Source: Emydura subglobosa (taxonomy: Eukaryota > Chordata > Testudines > Chelidae). From it: DNA of 64,000 nt. The position numbers were made by a program, and so were the translations under genes. The stretch is taken from assembly GCA_007922225.1 (NCBI GenBank), contig ML679958.1, positions 55,446,838 through 55,510,837 of the forward strand, given 5' to 3'. Every line of letters begins with the position of its first letter. The stretch's first letter is position 1. Below, piece after piece: positions 1 through 12,412 of this stretch. The notes under the pieces are model-generated. The model was given only the letters and a program-made list of their open reading frames with translations, was not told the origin of the DNA and did not search any database.

Positions 1-435
1 TCTCATTACTAATCCTTACCCAAGAATCCGATCCCTAAAACTAATCATTATTCTAAATGTTACAAAATGTCCTGATACTGATACCAATCTTTTCAATTTC
101 CCAAACATTCAATCCATCAATCTCAGAATTTTTTTTTAAAACCCTTTTTGAGGCTTTTCTGCAAGCCTTTATTTCAACTTTCTTTTTGGCCATTTAGACA
201 ACTAAAGCAACAATCTTGGCTACAGTTCTGACGAAAAATTCGCTCTCATCTAAACGGAGCCCAACAAGGGTAGCAGAGAGATGTTTCAGCAATGTAAGGG
301 CAGCAGGGAGGGGATGAGAAGTCTCCTGTTGAGATTGCACCAGCCCTGGCAAAGAGCTACCCTCAGGCATACATTGACTATCTCCTCCCGTTGTTCAAAG
401 CTAGAATTAATGATTCCTCTTGGAGTCTTTTGTCT
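1..435. other. No gene; unassigned sequence
   Basis: AT-rich to 240, then more mixed. No coding pattern, tandem repeat or transposon could be recognised. Short ORFs here have no coding features. Confidence 0.4.
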
Positions 436-1065
436 TGTTAAAAAGCGGGGACATTGTTCCTGTGTCAGCAGAAGGTTTTCCCATGAGCTGAAAGCTGAAA
501 TTCACTGAGAGCTGAAATCACTAGACTAGAGGAACTGGGAAACCTTGACTGACAACCAGCAGTGGGGAGCCAGGAGCGATCGGCACCTGCAGATGGCGGG
601 AGTCAATAGCAGGGACTCGGCAAGGCCCAGAGGTGGCAGGAGGCAGCAGCAGAGAGGGTCTGGTTAAGCCTATGTCCGGCAGGACCCTGCAGAAGGGGAC
701 TGGTTGAGCTCCCAACCAAGAGGTGGACACTACAACTACGATTGTTGGTACAGGGGAAAGCAAGAAGGGAGAGGTGAAGACATGGCCCCGTACTCTGGGG
801 TAGGTTCGGCTCATTAAGTTCATGAATTCTGTTTGCACTGGTTCCAAAACCAGTGCTGTGTTGCTTCCTTCCTTTTATTAAAGGGTTTACTTTCTACACT
901 CAGACTCTGTGCTTGTGAGAGGGGAACTATTGCCCTTTGGGGGCGCCCAGGGGATAGTGTGGGATTTCCCAGGTGACTGGATGGGGGCTCGAGCCAGTTT
1001 GGTGTTGTATCATTGACAGGAACCCATAGATATAGAACCCAGCTCTGCCTGGCGGAAGGGTTACA
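436..1065 (+). mobile_element. LTR-like block (possible solo LTR)
   Basis: The block begins TGTTAAAAAGCGGGGACA and ends GGGTTACA, so it has TG...CA ends. It contains an ATTAAA-type signal (about 877) followed by a GC-rich CTCAGACTCTGTGCTTGTGAG-like tract and GGGGGCGCCCAGGGG, an arrangement like the R/U5 of an LTR. I could not find a target-site duplication, so the ends are uncertain. Confidence 0.35.
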
Positions 1066-1379
1066 CATATATTCTGCCTGGTACTTTCAACACAACTTGA
1101 CATGGATTAATGTTATTATTCCTAGACTGTAGTGTCTTCCTGGAATTTTGAAACATTATTTTAATGTATATAGTTAAGCAGATAAGGTTTGCAAGTTTTC
1201 AGCTAAAATTACAATACTCATAACTTGTTCAATTACTGCCTCAACTCACTACTGCCTCAGCTCAGAAATTTTATCAGCCAGTCAGCTTATGCAATTTTTC
1301 ATGCCCTTTTTAATTGACCAATATAGTGCAGGTTTATGTTATGCATGCATATAAAAATATTATAGGTACATTATAGGCA

Positions 1380-1860
1380 GGGCTGGGATCACGCCCTGTA
1401 ATTAAGATTGCCTGACACTTTCCATTATAAAGCCCAGTTTACAACAGTTGCTTATAACTTTGTCAAATTTTAACCATGTGAGTTGACATTTCGCATGCTA
1501 GGTGCCTGTCTCAGCCTGAATTAGTCTGGAAAATTTCAGCCAAAGCAGTGTAGCCATTTCTGACAACAAGGTTAGAGAAAAATATGTTTTGCCGGTGTTA
1601 AGAATCCTGGCAACCTTTTCTTTGAAAAGTTCTAACATCCCTGTGCTTTGGAGCGGGGACTTGAAATTTGGCAGAAGAGTGGTCCTTCTGGCAGGGATGT
1701 GCCTTTTGCCATTTCTGTGAAAAGCTGCTCCAATTTGATCAAGTTCAAAACCTTTCAAAAATCAGCGTGTAGATGCTCAATAGAGTCTTCTGAGATTTTA
1801 CCAGCTAAATTCAAAGATTCTATCCACACTGAGTGTGCTCCAGACCAGAGCTGAGTAGGA
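1380..1860 (-). repeat. Unclassified dispersed repeat, copy 1 (inverted)
   Basis: Its reverse complement matches 59030-59340 over several blocks, including AAAAGGCACATCCCTG, GACAAATTTCAAATCCC (here GCCAAATTTCAAGTCCC) and GGCTGAAATTTTCCA. No coding capacity or terminal repeats were seen, so class is unknown. Confidence 0.6.
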
Positions 1861-2009
1861 CTTTTTCTTCAACTGCAGCTCTGGATGGATGTAGGCTGGG
1901 CCATAGTAAAGTCTGGATTCCCAAACTAAGAGCAGGGAGCTGGTTTCTCCTGTGCTCTCAATGACTCTCCTCCACTTCTGGGCCTTGGGAATGTGCAGGA
2001 GAAAGCGCC

Positions 2010-2790
2010 CTTCAAATGCAGAGGGGACAAGAGCTGTACATGCAGTGGAAAGGGAGATGGGACAAGAGCTTGAGGGACAGCAGGCGGAAAGTGGGGCTGG
2101 TGGACTGGCGGTGGGACAACAGCCACAGTAAGTTGGAATGGGAGGACAGTGGGACTGTTTGGGCAATGAGCACTGGGAGCTGGGGGATAAATGGTGGGGG
2201 AATGGGAGTCATTAGGTGTGGTGGGAGACTGAGACCAGATGAGAAGCCTTATGGGAGAGTGAGACTGGCTGGGCAAGAACATTGGGACTGAGAAACAGTA
2301 GGGAGGAGAAAAGGAGGAAGGAGACAGGTCTGACATGTTACTGGGATGCAGGGGCAGAACTGGGACTGGCTAGGAAAAAGGACTGGGATAAAGAGTTGGG
2401 GGGACATGGAGATTAGATGAGGACTCCAAAGAGAGAGAATGGGACAGTCATCCAGTGGCTATGTGGAATGTGGATGGAGGTGACTGTGAAATATGTGTGA
2501 GGGAGAAAGACAGGTCAGATGAGGATCCAGGAGTGGGGGGAGGGACTTTGGACTGTCTGGACAAGGAGACTTGGGACAAGATACTGGGGGGTGGAACAGA
2601 GAATATCTGGGCAAGGACACTGGGATTGGACCAGGACAGGGAGTCCAGAGGGATGAGACTCAGATTTCTTGGGCAAAGATTTGGGACTAGGATATGAAGC
2701 ATAAGGAGCAGGGACAGACTAGAAGCTGCATGGGGGGAAGACAGGACTAGGACATGGACATATTGGAGGGAATGGGCCAGAAGAGATCAA
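2010..2790. repeat. Degenerate G/A-rich minisatellite
   Basis: The motif GGGACTGG(CTGGGCAAGGACACT) recurs many times with drift, for example TGGGCAAGAACATTGGGACT, TGGGCAAGGACACTGGGATT and TGGACAAGGAGACTTGGGAC. The plus strand is strongly purine-rich. The ORFs in this stretch come from the repeat and are not genes. Confidence 0.65.
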
Positions 2791-2869
2791 ACTTGGCAGG
2801 AAACAGGCACAAGGGTCTGTGACCCCTAGAGCACGCTCCCCTCCAGAGCATGGAATGCAGCCCAAGCTC

Positions 2870-5800
2870 CCTGAATCTCACCATTCCTCCACTGTCAATT
2901 GAACCGCACTAACGCTGAAACACACCAACAAAGTGCCCTCTAGTGCTGACCCACATAGAGGCTGACAACCTGCTGCCGTGATGAGTTACTACATTAGTCA
3001 AGTGCAGAGGTCTGTGCGATGGATCAAAAGGTTCTAACCCTGCAGATTAACCAAGTAGGTGTCAATAGGATGCTACGTGATGGAATTTCTGGGGTGGAGT
3101 TCAATTTCTTTCTTTGTTTTTTTAAACTAGGAATCTACGCACACAAATAACATTAAAAGAACATTATTAAGGTTGTAAAGTCAAACACTCAAAAGTTAAA
3201 TTTGCCTATTGTCACATTCTGGAGTGCAATCCAGAGCAGTGAGGGGTTGTGTCATGCCTGCCTTGTAACCCTAAGTGCCTTAAAATGCTCTGCTGCTGTC
3301 ACAGCGTGGACACTGACAGCCATCAGTCAAGCATGCAGTGTCCTGAATGTCTGTGTGCTGTGTAGCCCTGATTCAGCACTCTAACCCCAGCAGCCTACAT
3401 CACAACAGCCACACCCTGGTACCCACCACCTCTCGGTAACTACTTGCAGGGTGACCCCCCCAACACACTCCCAATCCCAAATTTCCCCAAAGTGGTCTGC
3501 CCGGAAGCGTCCAGTCCTCTCCTGGAACATTCATAATGAGGTTTGTTTGCGCCTTTAAATAGACAAAAGCACATCACAGCTTATTAATCTATCTGCGGTA
3601 AATACACCCTTCCCTTCCAGCACAGCACTGAGTTGATTTATTGTAAAAATAAAAACAAACTTAACAAATGGACTTGGGCTAAGTGATACCAAGTAGAAGG
3701 AATAAAGCTAGGAAAACAAAAGAAACACATGCTTTCTAGTGGCTAAGACCTAACTTACCAAGTCTTTGTTTAAGGTTGTTTCCTTACCAATCTTCCATTT
3801 CCAGAGACTTCAACTCCTTTGGTTGAAGGACCTATCTTTCATCACTTGTAAGAGCTCTGGTCCCTTGTGTCTGTCCAGTGATGGATGCCAATATGGCTTC
3901 TCTCTCTTCATACCTTCCTAAACTCACTCTTTTGTCTCCAGATTCAGGATGACTTCATGCTGTTCTTCTCTTCCTATAGACTTCCCATCCCCCTGCTGAT
4001 TCATATGTAAATGGAGCTTCCCTTGCTTTAGCTTGCTTACTATCATTGGAGACAGGTCTTGTCTTCTCCCTGTGTTTGGTCACATACTTTAAAGCATGAT
4101 ATCATGAATTATCCATATTTTCTCGTATAGTATTAATAAATACATTTCACAATTATATTAATTACCAATTAATTAATTGTCATTAACTTTCAGAAAATAT
4201 CTCACTCTATACACTTTTATAATGCAGTAATATTGTATGCAACCAGTTGGTTCAATTACTTGTCATTTGCACTTGGTTCAGACCCCCTATCTTTATAGCC
4301 CAGATAAAGTTTCTCTCTCCTGCTGAAGGTAGACATCATGATGTCTTCTCTTCCTCCTTGCCCCCCCAATAGCTTTCTTTACTTTATATGTAAACAGACC
4401 TTCATTGTCTCTGCCAGACTAACAAATACACATTCCTTTGTCTAAGGTGTACCTGTACAACTTCTCCTGGATGGAATATGTTAGACATGTATATATTAAT
4501 CAATTCCCCGCAATGGCTAATCTATGGAAGCTGATCTTTTGACGCACTGGGCAGAGACTTATGGTCTTGCAGTTCTCTTGTGGTTTTGGAGTTCTCTTTA
4601 CACTGACGATATGGGTATGACCTTTGTTAACTCTGGGAGTGGGAGCAAATGTATCATGGCTTGTGAATGTACATATGTAGCACAGTTTTCTCTACTATTG
4701 TGTGCATATTACTTATTTATGCATTTTCTGAGCCCAGACTTAAAACAGCGCATTTGAGCTCTAGAAGAGTTTCTGCTCCTTTTTTGTCATAGGTTAAAGA
4801 AAATAAGAATATCTAAGAAAGAAAAGTCTATAACACAATACAGAATGCTTGTATAATTTTGCTCCATTTAAGCAAAACAGTAAGGGTTGGACTATCTGAG
4901 AATTACTGAAAGGAGAAAAAAAAATTGCTTTATGGCAGGACCTTTGTCTTCTATTCAGCACCCAGACCCTTGCTTTTGAAACTGGATTGTGTATGAAATC
5001 CAAAGAACCCTTGTGTGAATGATTTTTACAGTTATACATTTTAAAAAGGGTCAGAATTAATAAAGCCATTTCATGGTGTTTCTTTTCCTAAGAGACTTTA
5101 GTTCCCAGTTGTTGCTTCAGCCTGACAGCATAAATAAAGGAATACAGCCTAGGACAGACCCTTTGAGGGACTCTGCAGGCAGGGAAGAAGAGATCAAAGG
5201 GCCACAATTCTCATAGTTCACAAGAACTGGGTCTTCTCACTACACAAAGAGCTAAAATTAGCCTTCTCTACAGACCTACAGTCTTGAGTTTTTCTAATAG
5301 CCCATTGACTGGAATAGTACCTTAAAGAGCAGTAAAAACCACCCCCACCAAAACTGTAACTCAAATTGTAGGCAAAGTTGAAGGGAAAGAATAAAAAGAA
5401 CCTTATAATCTTAGATGTCCCCTGTTTTTTTACCAGTAGACTTAGGAAGTTTGCTCACAGTAAGCCAAAGCCTTGATGTATCCCTACCTCCCAGATTCTT
5501 ACACTGTCTGTCTCTCTCTGTAAGTCAAAGATCAGAAGGAACATGGAAACATATTGGACTAAGCTGCTATCAAATACCTGCACCACAGCAAAATGGCAAG
5601 GTATTTGCATGGTCTTAAGAGTGCCATAGCAAAAAAATTCTACAAATCAACAGTTAACAAACACTAATTTTTTTATAAAGCCACATACATAAAAGTTCAT
5701 CTATCCTAACAACCGAAGGAAAATTAGATTAAAACCTCAATTAAAACATGAAGAACAGCCTGTTATGATCTTCAATACACTGGAAGATTCCTTTTTTGAA

Positions 5801-6150
5801 AATCAAGTGCTCTCATTAGACTATATTGTTAATGAGCCCTTTCATTCCTCTGTGCATGGCATTATATTTAATCTTGCTGCATATTTTAAATGATTGATGT
5901 TCCCCTAATTACATTTTATGGTATCTTGTGCTACGCTACCTCTAATGAGAGCAAACATCCTATTACCTCTCTAGTACTCAACCACAAAAATCAATAACTG
6001 ACATTTATTCAATGAACTGCAAATTGTGACTCACCAGATTCACTTTGTGTTCAGTAAATTCAAAATGCAATTAATTTTCATGCATATCACAAAACAGCAA
6101 ATGCAGGCATGGACTAAGTTTTAAAGTGATTTGCTTCCTTCTTGGCTAAT
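2870..6150. other. No gene; mostly unassigned, partly repeat-like
   Basis: 3560-4500 looks transposon-derived: two related segments near 3940-4020 and 4320-4410 share CTTCTCTTCCT, a C-rich run and TATGTAAA. I could not name the family. 4760-5800 shows nothing. 5760-6110 is unique-looking with many TAAT cores. Confidence 0.35.
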
Positions 6151-6158
6151 TACAATAC

Positions 6159-6335
6159 AGTGAAACCTGTCTTAAGCCATCACTTAAAGGACTGAGAATA
6201 ATCAACTGCTTAATGAAAATGATCTTCTCAACAAAGTAGAAGCACAATTGTAATTCACACATTTGGGAATCATTTGGAGATATCGCTGAAGACATGATTT
6301 AATAAGGGTGGTCTCTTGTAGAGGTTATGTTGTAA
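6159..6335. mobile_element. Decayed mariner-type MITE candidate
   Basis: The left end reads TACAGTGAAACCTGTCTTAAGC and the right end GGGTGGTCTCTTGTAGAGGTTATGTTGTA, which are roughly inverted and fit a TA-flanked mariner-type MITE (CAGTGAAACCTGT...). The inverted match is poor, so this is tentative. Confidence 0.35.
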
Positions 6336-6339
6336 ATAT

Positions 6340-8039
6340 ATAAATGAACTCCCCTTAACTTTGTTCCTGTTATGTATGTTTGAATAAATAAAATGTACTG
6401 AAAAAGATCTGCAGCCTTGGATTTTTCCAGTGCTAAACTTTGCCAGCTATAATGCAATACTCATAATGATAGCTTAGCACATTAGCCACAGATTTATATC
6501 AAATCAAAAATTGTTGTCTTGTTTGATATACAACTAGAAAACTGATGTGCCCATCACTTCTTTCAGAATTCCTATGCATACTGTTGGATAGCGTATTCAA
6601 GAAGTACCACTGAATGGTACTTCAGGAAGACATATTCGGGAAGTACCACTGAATGCTCTAAAATACACACATATCAGTAAATTCAGCAAGGGTGAAATCC
6701 TAGCCCCACTGTAGTCAATGACAGAACTCCCACTGATTTCAGTGGGGCTAAATGTGAGGTTCCTCTCCCGAAACTGGACTGGTGTATAGCTGTGTCTCCC
6801 CAGTCCCTCACTCCTGGACATTATCTTGCACTTGCCTCTGCTGTGTGAACCTCCCATTCCTGGGTCAGCCCACACACAGCCTTCTGCAAGCAAGCAGTCC
6901 CTGATTTAGTAAATGAGTGATGCTGGCCAGCCACTCGTGGGATTATGCAATAAAATGACCCAGCAAACACCCCCAGTCCCAGATGCAACCCTAAGAACTG
7001 CCATTTTATAGCGTTCAGTGCTGCCCGCCATACTCTGCAAGCTCATATACGTCCATCAATTTATCAAAGAAACTGATATGCACCAGTTCTGTCACTCTAA
7101 ATGAAGTCTCTACACACACCCAAACTACATGCACTGCTTTAGATAAAACAAACAATTAAGTTTATTAAGTACAGAAAGATTTTAAATAATTATAAGCCAG
7201 AAGAATATAAATCAGATTTAATTGGGCAGAAATAAAATCAAATCACATTCTGAACTAAACTTAACTCTTCAGTAGCCTTATATGGTTCTCACCACAGGCT
7301 TGTTGGTTGGCCTCCAACCAGACGCCTCCCCTGTGGGCAGTCTGTCTTGATGTTGCATTAACTGATACACAATCACACCATAAGGGTGTACAAGGAGTGC
7401 AGAGTGTCACACCTCCTCTCTTACAAAGCTGCAGGAGGGATAGCCATTGGCTAATTGAGAGGCAGTAAATTAGGGTTTTTTTGGTATTTATCCATGAAAG
7501 CCATGAGGCAGCCTCCCTCAGGTTCCCCATTTGACATTCTTAGCAGGATCAAAGGCTTTTTCCAAAATCTGTGCATAATATATCTAGCTACAAGGTTTAA
7601 TATGAATATTCCAATTTTCATCACAAAGTTTTGCATCAGTACCAGATTTGTTATCATAGATGCCCTTTATTCAGGCAGTCTAGTTTCAGGAATGGTTGGT
7701 CTAATCCCTCTTGCCATTCAATAGACTTATGGACCTTTGCCTGTTGTTAGTCACCTGTATTTTCTTTCCATCCAGTGTTTGCCTCCGCCTGGACCATAGA
7801 GATATCAGTGCCTCAGGGTCTGGTGAGATGAGAGTTTGGGTAGGATCCTGCACTCAGCTGGCACTTTGTGGATCTGTCCCCCTACCCTAGGGCTATACGT
7901 GTGCAGAAAATTCCTCTCCTTCCTTGGGGGTGGTCTCCACTCCCAACACTGAATCCTCCCCTACCCCCTGCTCCTAGAGGGTTATGATGTATTCTCTCTG
8001 GGTTGAGAGTATCTGCAGTTTTTGTTTCTAGCAGCACAG
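6340..8039. other. No gene; unassigned
   Basis: No coding pattern. 7130-7260 is A-rich and resembles retroviral-type repeat sequence, but I cannot define its ends. The rest is unassigned. Confidence 0.3.
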
Positions 8040-8043
8040 GTAC

Positions 8044-8936
8044 TGTAGGAATAAAATTATAATTGTAACCCTGTAGCTTAATTCATAGCTTTTAATTCAT
8101 ACCCTTATTTGTATCAACCTCTATATGGTTATTATTGATATCATGTAACATTTGAACTTCTCTCAGTCATACTCCATATTGTGAATATAAAACCCCATTT
8201 TGACCTATGTACTCCATCTTGTGTAAAAACCCCATTTTGACTCTATGTACTCCATCTGGTGTCAAACCCTTTCTAAACCTTTAGATGAATAAGATAGTTA
8301 TCTGAACAAGGTATGAATGGAGAGTGTATGTGTGTGTGAGTCAGACCCAAACTGCCAGCTTGTCTTGATGAAGTTGTCCTGATGAAGTGTGAAGTCCATC
8401 CTAGGCTGAAGAGTGTGAACACAGCCCCAAAAAGCAAAGAAGGATCCACCCCAGAAAAACTTAATCAAACTTAATCAAAGACATCAAAGAACAAGCTGAA
8501 AGTCACGTCTGCTATTGTACCAGCAATCAAGGATCACAGAGAAGTGACGTGACACAGCAGAACTGAAAAACCTATAAAAGACTGGGTGAGATTTCAAGGC
8601 TTTGGGGGAAAAACAGCGTTCTATACATCATCTACAGAAGAGCGTCGGTGCGCACCCGACAAGGACCCTGCTCTCCTCGTGCCCAGCTTCCCTGGCCAGG
8701 TAGCTGCCACGAGCCACGAACTCCAGCAACGGACCCTAGCTACGATCTCAAGCCACAATCAGGACTGGTAGCTATATATAACTATAGAACACTTTCTGGT
8801 ACGTTTGGGCGCGTGTATGTGTGTGTATGTGTGTATGTGTAGGTTTAAGTTAGTTATTACTTTAGTTTCTGTCAATAAATGCGGCATACTGCCTTTTCCC
8901 CTTGAAAAGATCCCGAGTGCTTAATTTTGCACAACA
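8044..8936 (+). mobile_element. Solo LTR with 4-bp target duplication
   Basis: An 893-bp element with TG...CA ends (TGTAGGAATAAA to GCACAACA), flanked by GTAC at 8040-8043 and 8937-8940. It has a TATA box (TATAAAA, 8573-8579) and a poly(A) signal (AATAAA, 8874-8879) in the right order, so it is oriented plus. A short tandem of ACTCCATCTTGTG...CCCCATTTTGAC units lies at about 8165-8270, and a GT-rich stretch at 8812-8842. A 4-bp duplication is usual for gammaretrovirus-like (ERV1) insertions. No internal gene remains. Confidence 0.75.
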
Positions 8937-8940
8937 GTAC

Positions 8941-9590
8941 CCTCTGTGTTTTACCTACCTGGGAGAATTCCCCCTCCCTCCTGCCAGCAAAGTGGATGGA
9001 ATGCTCACAGACACCTTCTTCTTCAGTGGAAACTGGATCCTGTCTTAAAGAGGCAGAGTTAATTTCTACCAGCACATTGGAGTGAGCGTCCTAAAAACTG
9101 GAACAGGAGTAAGCAGGATTTCACCCCAAACTTCCAAGGCCCCTTTTATCCCACCGTTTCAGGGATAAATGGTACAGATAAGTATTGCAACCATTTACAA
9201 CTGAAAAAATATGAGTTCTCACTAGCCAGCCTGTAGCGTGTCCCCACTAACCAGTCTGGCAGTGCAATCTTCAGTATTTTCTCCACTCACTGCTAAAGCT
9301 GCCACCTACCTCATATATCCCAGCACAGCTCCTTAGCGCATAGCATATGAACAGGTACACACTTGGCAGTGTATTGCATATGTTATATGTCTCATATAAT
9401 TAGGATATATTTGATACAATTAACATAACGCAACGTATCTGTACTTGTTAACATTATGATATATTTCAAATGCTAAATATCAGCAGTTACTTCCTATGAC
9501 CTCAACCAGATCTGTCCACAAGTCCTGAAAGGCAAAAGCTACTCCCGCATATAGCTACCATGGCTAAAATAGCCAAGAGATGCTGAGCAG
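8941..9590. other. No gene; unassigned
   Basis: Unique-looking mixed sequence, AT-rich from 9350. No feature recognised. Confidence 0.35.
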
Positions 9591-9591
9591 A

Positions 9592-9760
9592 AAGGGGCCT
9601 GCATCTGCACTGCCTTGTTCCTTACGTAGTCATTTACAGCTGTGCAAAAGGAAAGGAAAGCAGGTGCAAAACTATGCCGAGTCAAAATAGTACCTTTTCA
9701 CACCCCCTATGAACAAACTTTGACAGGTGTAAATGACTACACAAGGTGTAAGAAATTGGG
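9592..9760. mobile_element. Foldback MITE
   Basis: The left arm CTTACGTAGTCATTTACA and the right arm TGTAAATGACTACACAAGG are inverted copies, with further loose pairing outward. No coding potential. Foldback structure and size fit a hAT-type MITE. Confidence 0.5.
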
Positions 9761-9889
9761 GAATCTATTGTGATAATGTGACGAGTGCTGAGGCCTATCA
9801 CCTATTGAATTCTGGGGAGGGCAAGCACAAGTCTGCCCTTATCAAAAGGCCCCTCCTCCAGCTTAAGGGGAGGAGCCACTAAACTCAAG

Positions 9890-11360
9890 GTTCAACTAAT
9901 GTCAGAGGACCACAAATGAATTAACAGGAACAAGAGTAAAGGTTACAGAAGTATAATCAAAGATCCTGTAGGGGACACCGAGCAGAGAACCCTGGACAGC
10001 TCCACTCCTCCTCAAAAGTGTCTAGGCAGCCAGTCGACACTGCAAAGAGGAACTCTGCCCGGAGACATGACCAAAGGGAGGACCAAAAATAGGTCCCACA
10101 GTTGCAGAGCACCTCTCCATCCAACATCCTCCTCCTCATAAATGGCCACTTTGGCCAACACCAGGAGGAACTTGATGAGGAGGTCTCACAACTTCGTGGG
10201 GCCATGGATGGGGTGTGCAAAAATCAGGAAGTGTGGGGAAAAGTGCATGCAGAACCTTAAGAGAAGATTCTGGAGGAGCCAGGAAAGGGGCTGCAACCTC
10301 GTGCACTGTGGGTAGACATGCGCCAGGGTCTCCGCATGCCGCAAAAGGGACAAGCATCAGGGATGGGAATGAACCGTGCCAGGTACATGCCCATGCTCAT
10401 GGCTCCATGAAGGAGCCGCCAACTGATATCCCCCAAGGGCTGTTGAACCAAGGTGGAATACAGACTGGCTCACTAGGGTTCCTCACCTTCTATAGATGGT
10501 AAAAGGTCCCGCCACTTGGTGTCAGGGTGGTATATGAGGGTGAGGAAACTAAACGCGTAGAGCACGAGCATGTATATTTTTTCCTCAGGTGCGGTTCAGA
10601 GCAAACATGCTGCAGGTCACACAGCCAGCTTGGGCTGCATAGAGGAGGAAGCCAGGGGGGCTCGCTGGGCAGAGGCCTGATGAAAAGGTCAGGAGGACTA
10701 GGGGTGAGGGTTGGGCGGGGAGCACCCTCCCACAGGACCTGCTGAAGGAAAACCCTAAGAGATGGGCAATAAGACTGCCTCCATCTCCTGGAGTACGCAC
10801 TGGGGGCGTATGAAAGGTGGAGAACCCCATGCGCCAACCGAGCACCAGGGCATCCACCCAATTCCCTCAATCGTAGTCCAGGAGGTCTCCAATTCTGGTG
10901 GTTCCTGCAAGGACCAGCCTCCGGCGCTCTGAGGGGGACTCTGCCACCTGCACACCAAGTTGGAGGTTGTGTAGCAAGTGCTCCAAGAGGAGATCAACTG
11001 CCTTTGCAGCCACCACAGACCTGGTCACTGAGACTAGCTTCCAGGTCTGAAGGAAGTCTCGGTAGAAGACCAGCAACTCAGAAAGGTTTCATGGAAGGCC
11101 CCTCAGATGGAGGTCAAAGAGCTGCGAGTCATATTGGAGCCCTCAGAGGTGACAGAGGAAGGCATGTGACAGCCTGCTCTTTGCCAGACAACCTGCACCA
11201 TAATAAAGTCTCTGCAGTGCCTGGAGGCGGAAAACATGAACCTGACTGCAAAGGCAGCCCAGGCCCTGTCCTCTCTCCTCCAGGGGGAGACTCAGACCCC
11301 CGCAGAGACCCAGTGCAAAAGAACCAAAAGAACAACAGAGCTAGCCTCTGGAGCTGAGAC
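9890..11360 (-). pseudogene. Decayed LINE, probably Tx1-like, 3' part of ORF2
   Basis: The minus strand, spread over several frames, reads as the C-terminal half of a non-LTR retrotransposon protein. Recognisable pieces are SPSERRRLVLAG...DLLDYD (about 10870-10950), LGDISWRLLHGAM and MGMYLARFIPIPDACPFCGM (10350-10450), the last being the CCHC-type motif, then LQPL-like and LLVLAKVAIY segments. This order resembles Tx1-clade LINEs. Frameshifts and stops are numerous and the 5' part is missing. The family name is from memory of the motif order. Confidence 0.55.
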
Positions 11361-11843
11361 CTAACAGATTGATGAGCACTCTTATCACTATGGCCTCACT
11401 TAGCTTCCCCAGCGATGGCTGATTATGGAAATAGAGAGGCATTAGCCAATCAGATGGGGAGACTGTATAAGTTAAGAAACTAATTGGCCCATCAACTGAC
11501 TAGCTTGATAAAAGGCAAGAAGGAAGTGTTAGGGGGCTAGGGCTAGCTATGGCTAGACTGAAAAAGAACCCTTTTCCTTCCACAGTCCTGATTGATCAGG
11601 GACGGAAGGCAATAGGGTCATAGGTATTAGAATTGTTGTATTGTACTATACAGGTGTTGATGGAGGGGACTTGAATAAATTATACAAAGTCAACACTAAA
11701 AGAAGAGTCTAACTGGTTTTTGAAGTGACCAGGATGAGGAAGGGAAGGGGTATGATATATGCCCCAGATGGATAAATCTGGAGCCTCTTAGGAGGTCACT
11801 CCTGCTAGGAGGTGAGGGTCGGGGATTAATTTTTGTCGTTTTT

Positions 11844-11845
<2 letters not shown>
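11361..11845 (+). other. Possible LTR-like sequence, unassigned
   Basis: Contains CCAAT-like, GATAAAAG (TATA-like) and AATAAA signals in LTR order (11437-11690), but no ends or target duplication could be defined. Confidence 0.25.
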
Positions 11846-11890
<45 letters not shown>

Positions 11891-11900
11891 NNNNNNNNNN

Positions 11901-11947
<47 letters not shown>

Positions 11948-11949
11948 AA
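11846..11949. repeat. (AAAG)n microsatellite with a 10-N gap
   Basis: Uninterrupted AAAG units run from about 11846 to 11949, except for ten N at 11891-11900. The N run is an assembly gap or masked uncertainty inside the tract, so true length is unknown. Confidence 0.98.
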
Positions 11950-11964
11950 CTGTGCGTTGTATAA

Positions 11965-12412
11965 AGAAATAATTACTTTTGTTTGTTTTAAATATGCTTC
12001 CTATTAATTTCATTTGATGACCCCTCATTCTTGTGTTTTGAGAAGGAGTAAATAAAACTTTCTTATTTACCTTCTTCACACTAGTCATGATTTTATAGAC
12101 CTATATCATAACCCCCTTAGTCATCCCTTTTCCAGCTGAAAAGTCCCAGTTTTATTAATCTCTCCTCATATGGAAGCTGTTCCATATCCCTAATTATTTT
12201 TCTTACCCTTTTCTGTACCTTTCCCAATTCCAATGTATCTTTTTTGAGATGGAGTGATCAGATCTGCACACAGTATTCAAGATGTGGGATACCGTGGATT
12301 TACATAGAGGTGATATAATATTTTCTGTCTTATTTATCTATCCCTTTCCTAATGATTCCTAACATTCTGTTGGCTTTTTTACTGCCACTGTATATTGAGT
12401 CAAATGTAAAAT
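11965..12412 (-). mobile_element. CR1 LINE fragment (3' region)
   Basis: Read on the minus strand it matches the end of CR1 ORF2: the plus strand has GCTGAAAAGTCCCAGTTTTA, CTCTCCTCATATGGAAGC and CAGTATTCAAGATGTGGG, all characteristic of antisense CR1. 5'-truncated, no open frame. Confidence 0.75.

Noticed and set aside
1926..2702. Overlapping ORFs on both strands
   Set aside because: Products of the drifting minisatellite; Pro/Ser or Gly/Trp-rich with no coding signature.
8340..8400. CTGATGAAGTGTGAAG in the solo LTR as a hammerhead
   Set aside because: No following hairpin and GAAA in the required spacing.
10215..11357. Plus-strand ORFs opposite the decayed LINE
   Set aside because: The recognisable retrotransposon motifs are on the minus strand; these are shadows.
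11696..12088. 130-codon ORF with poly(Ser-Phe)
   Set aside because: Translation of the (AAAG)n repeat and the N gap.
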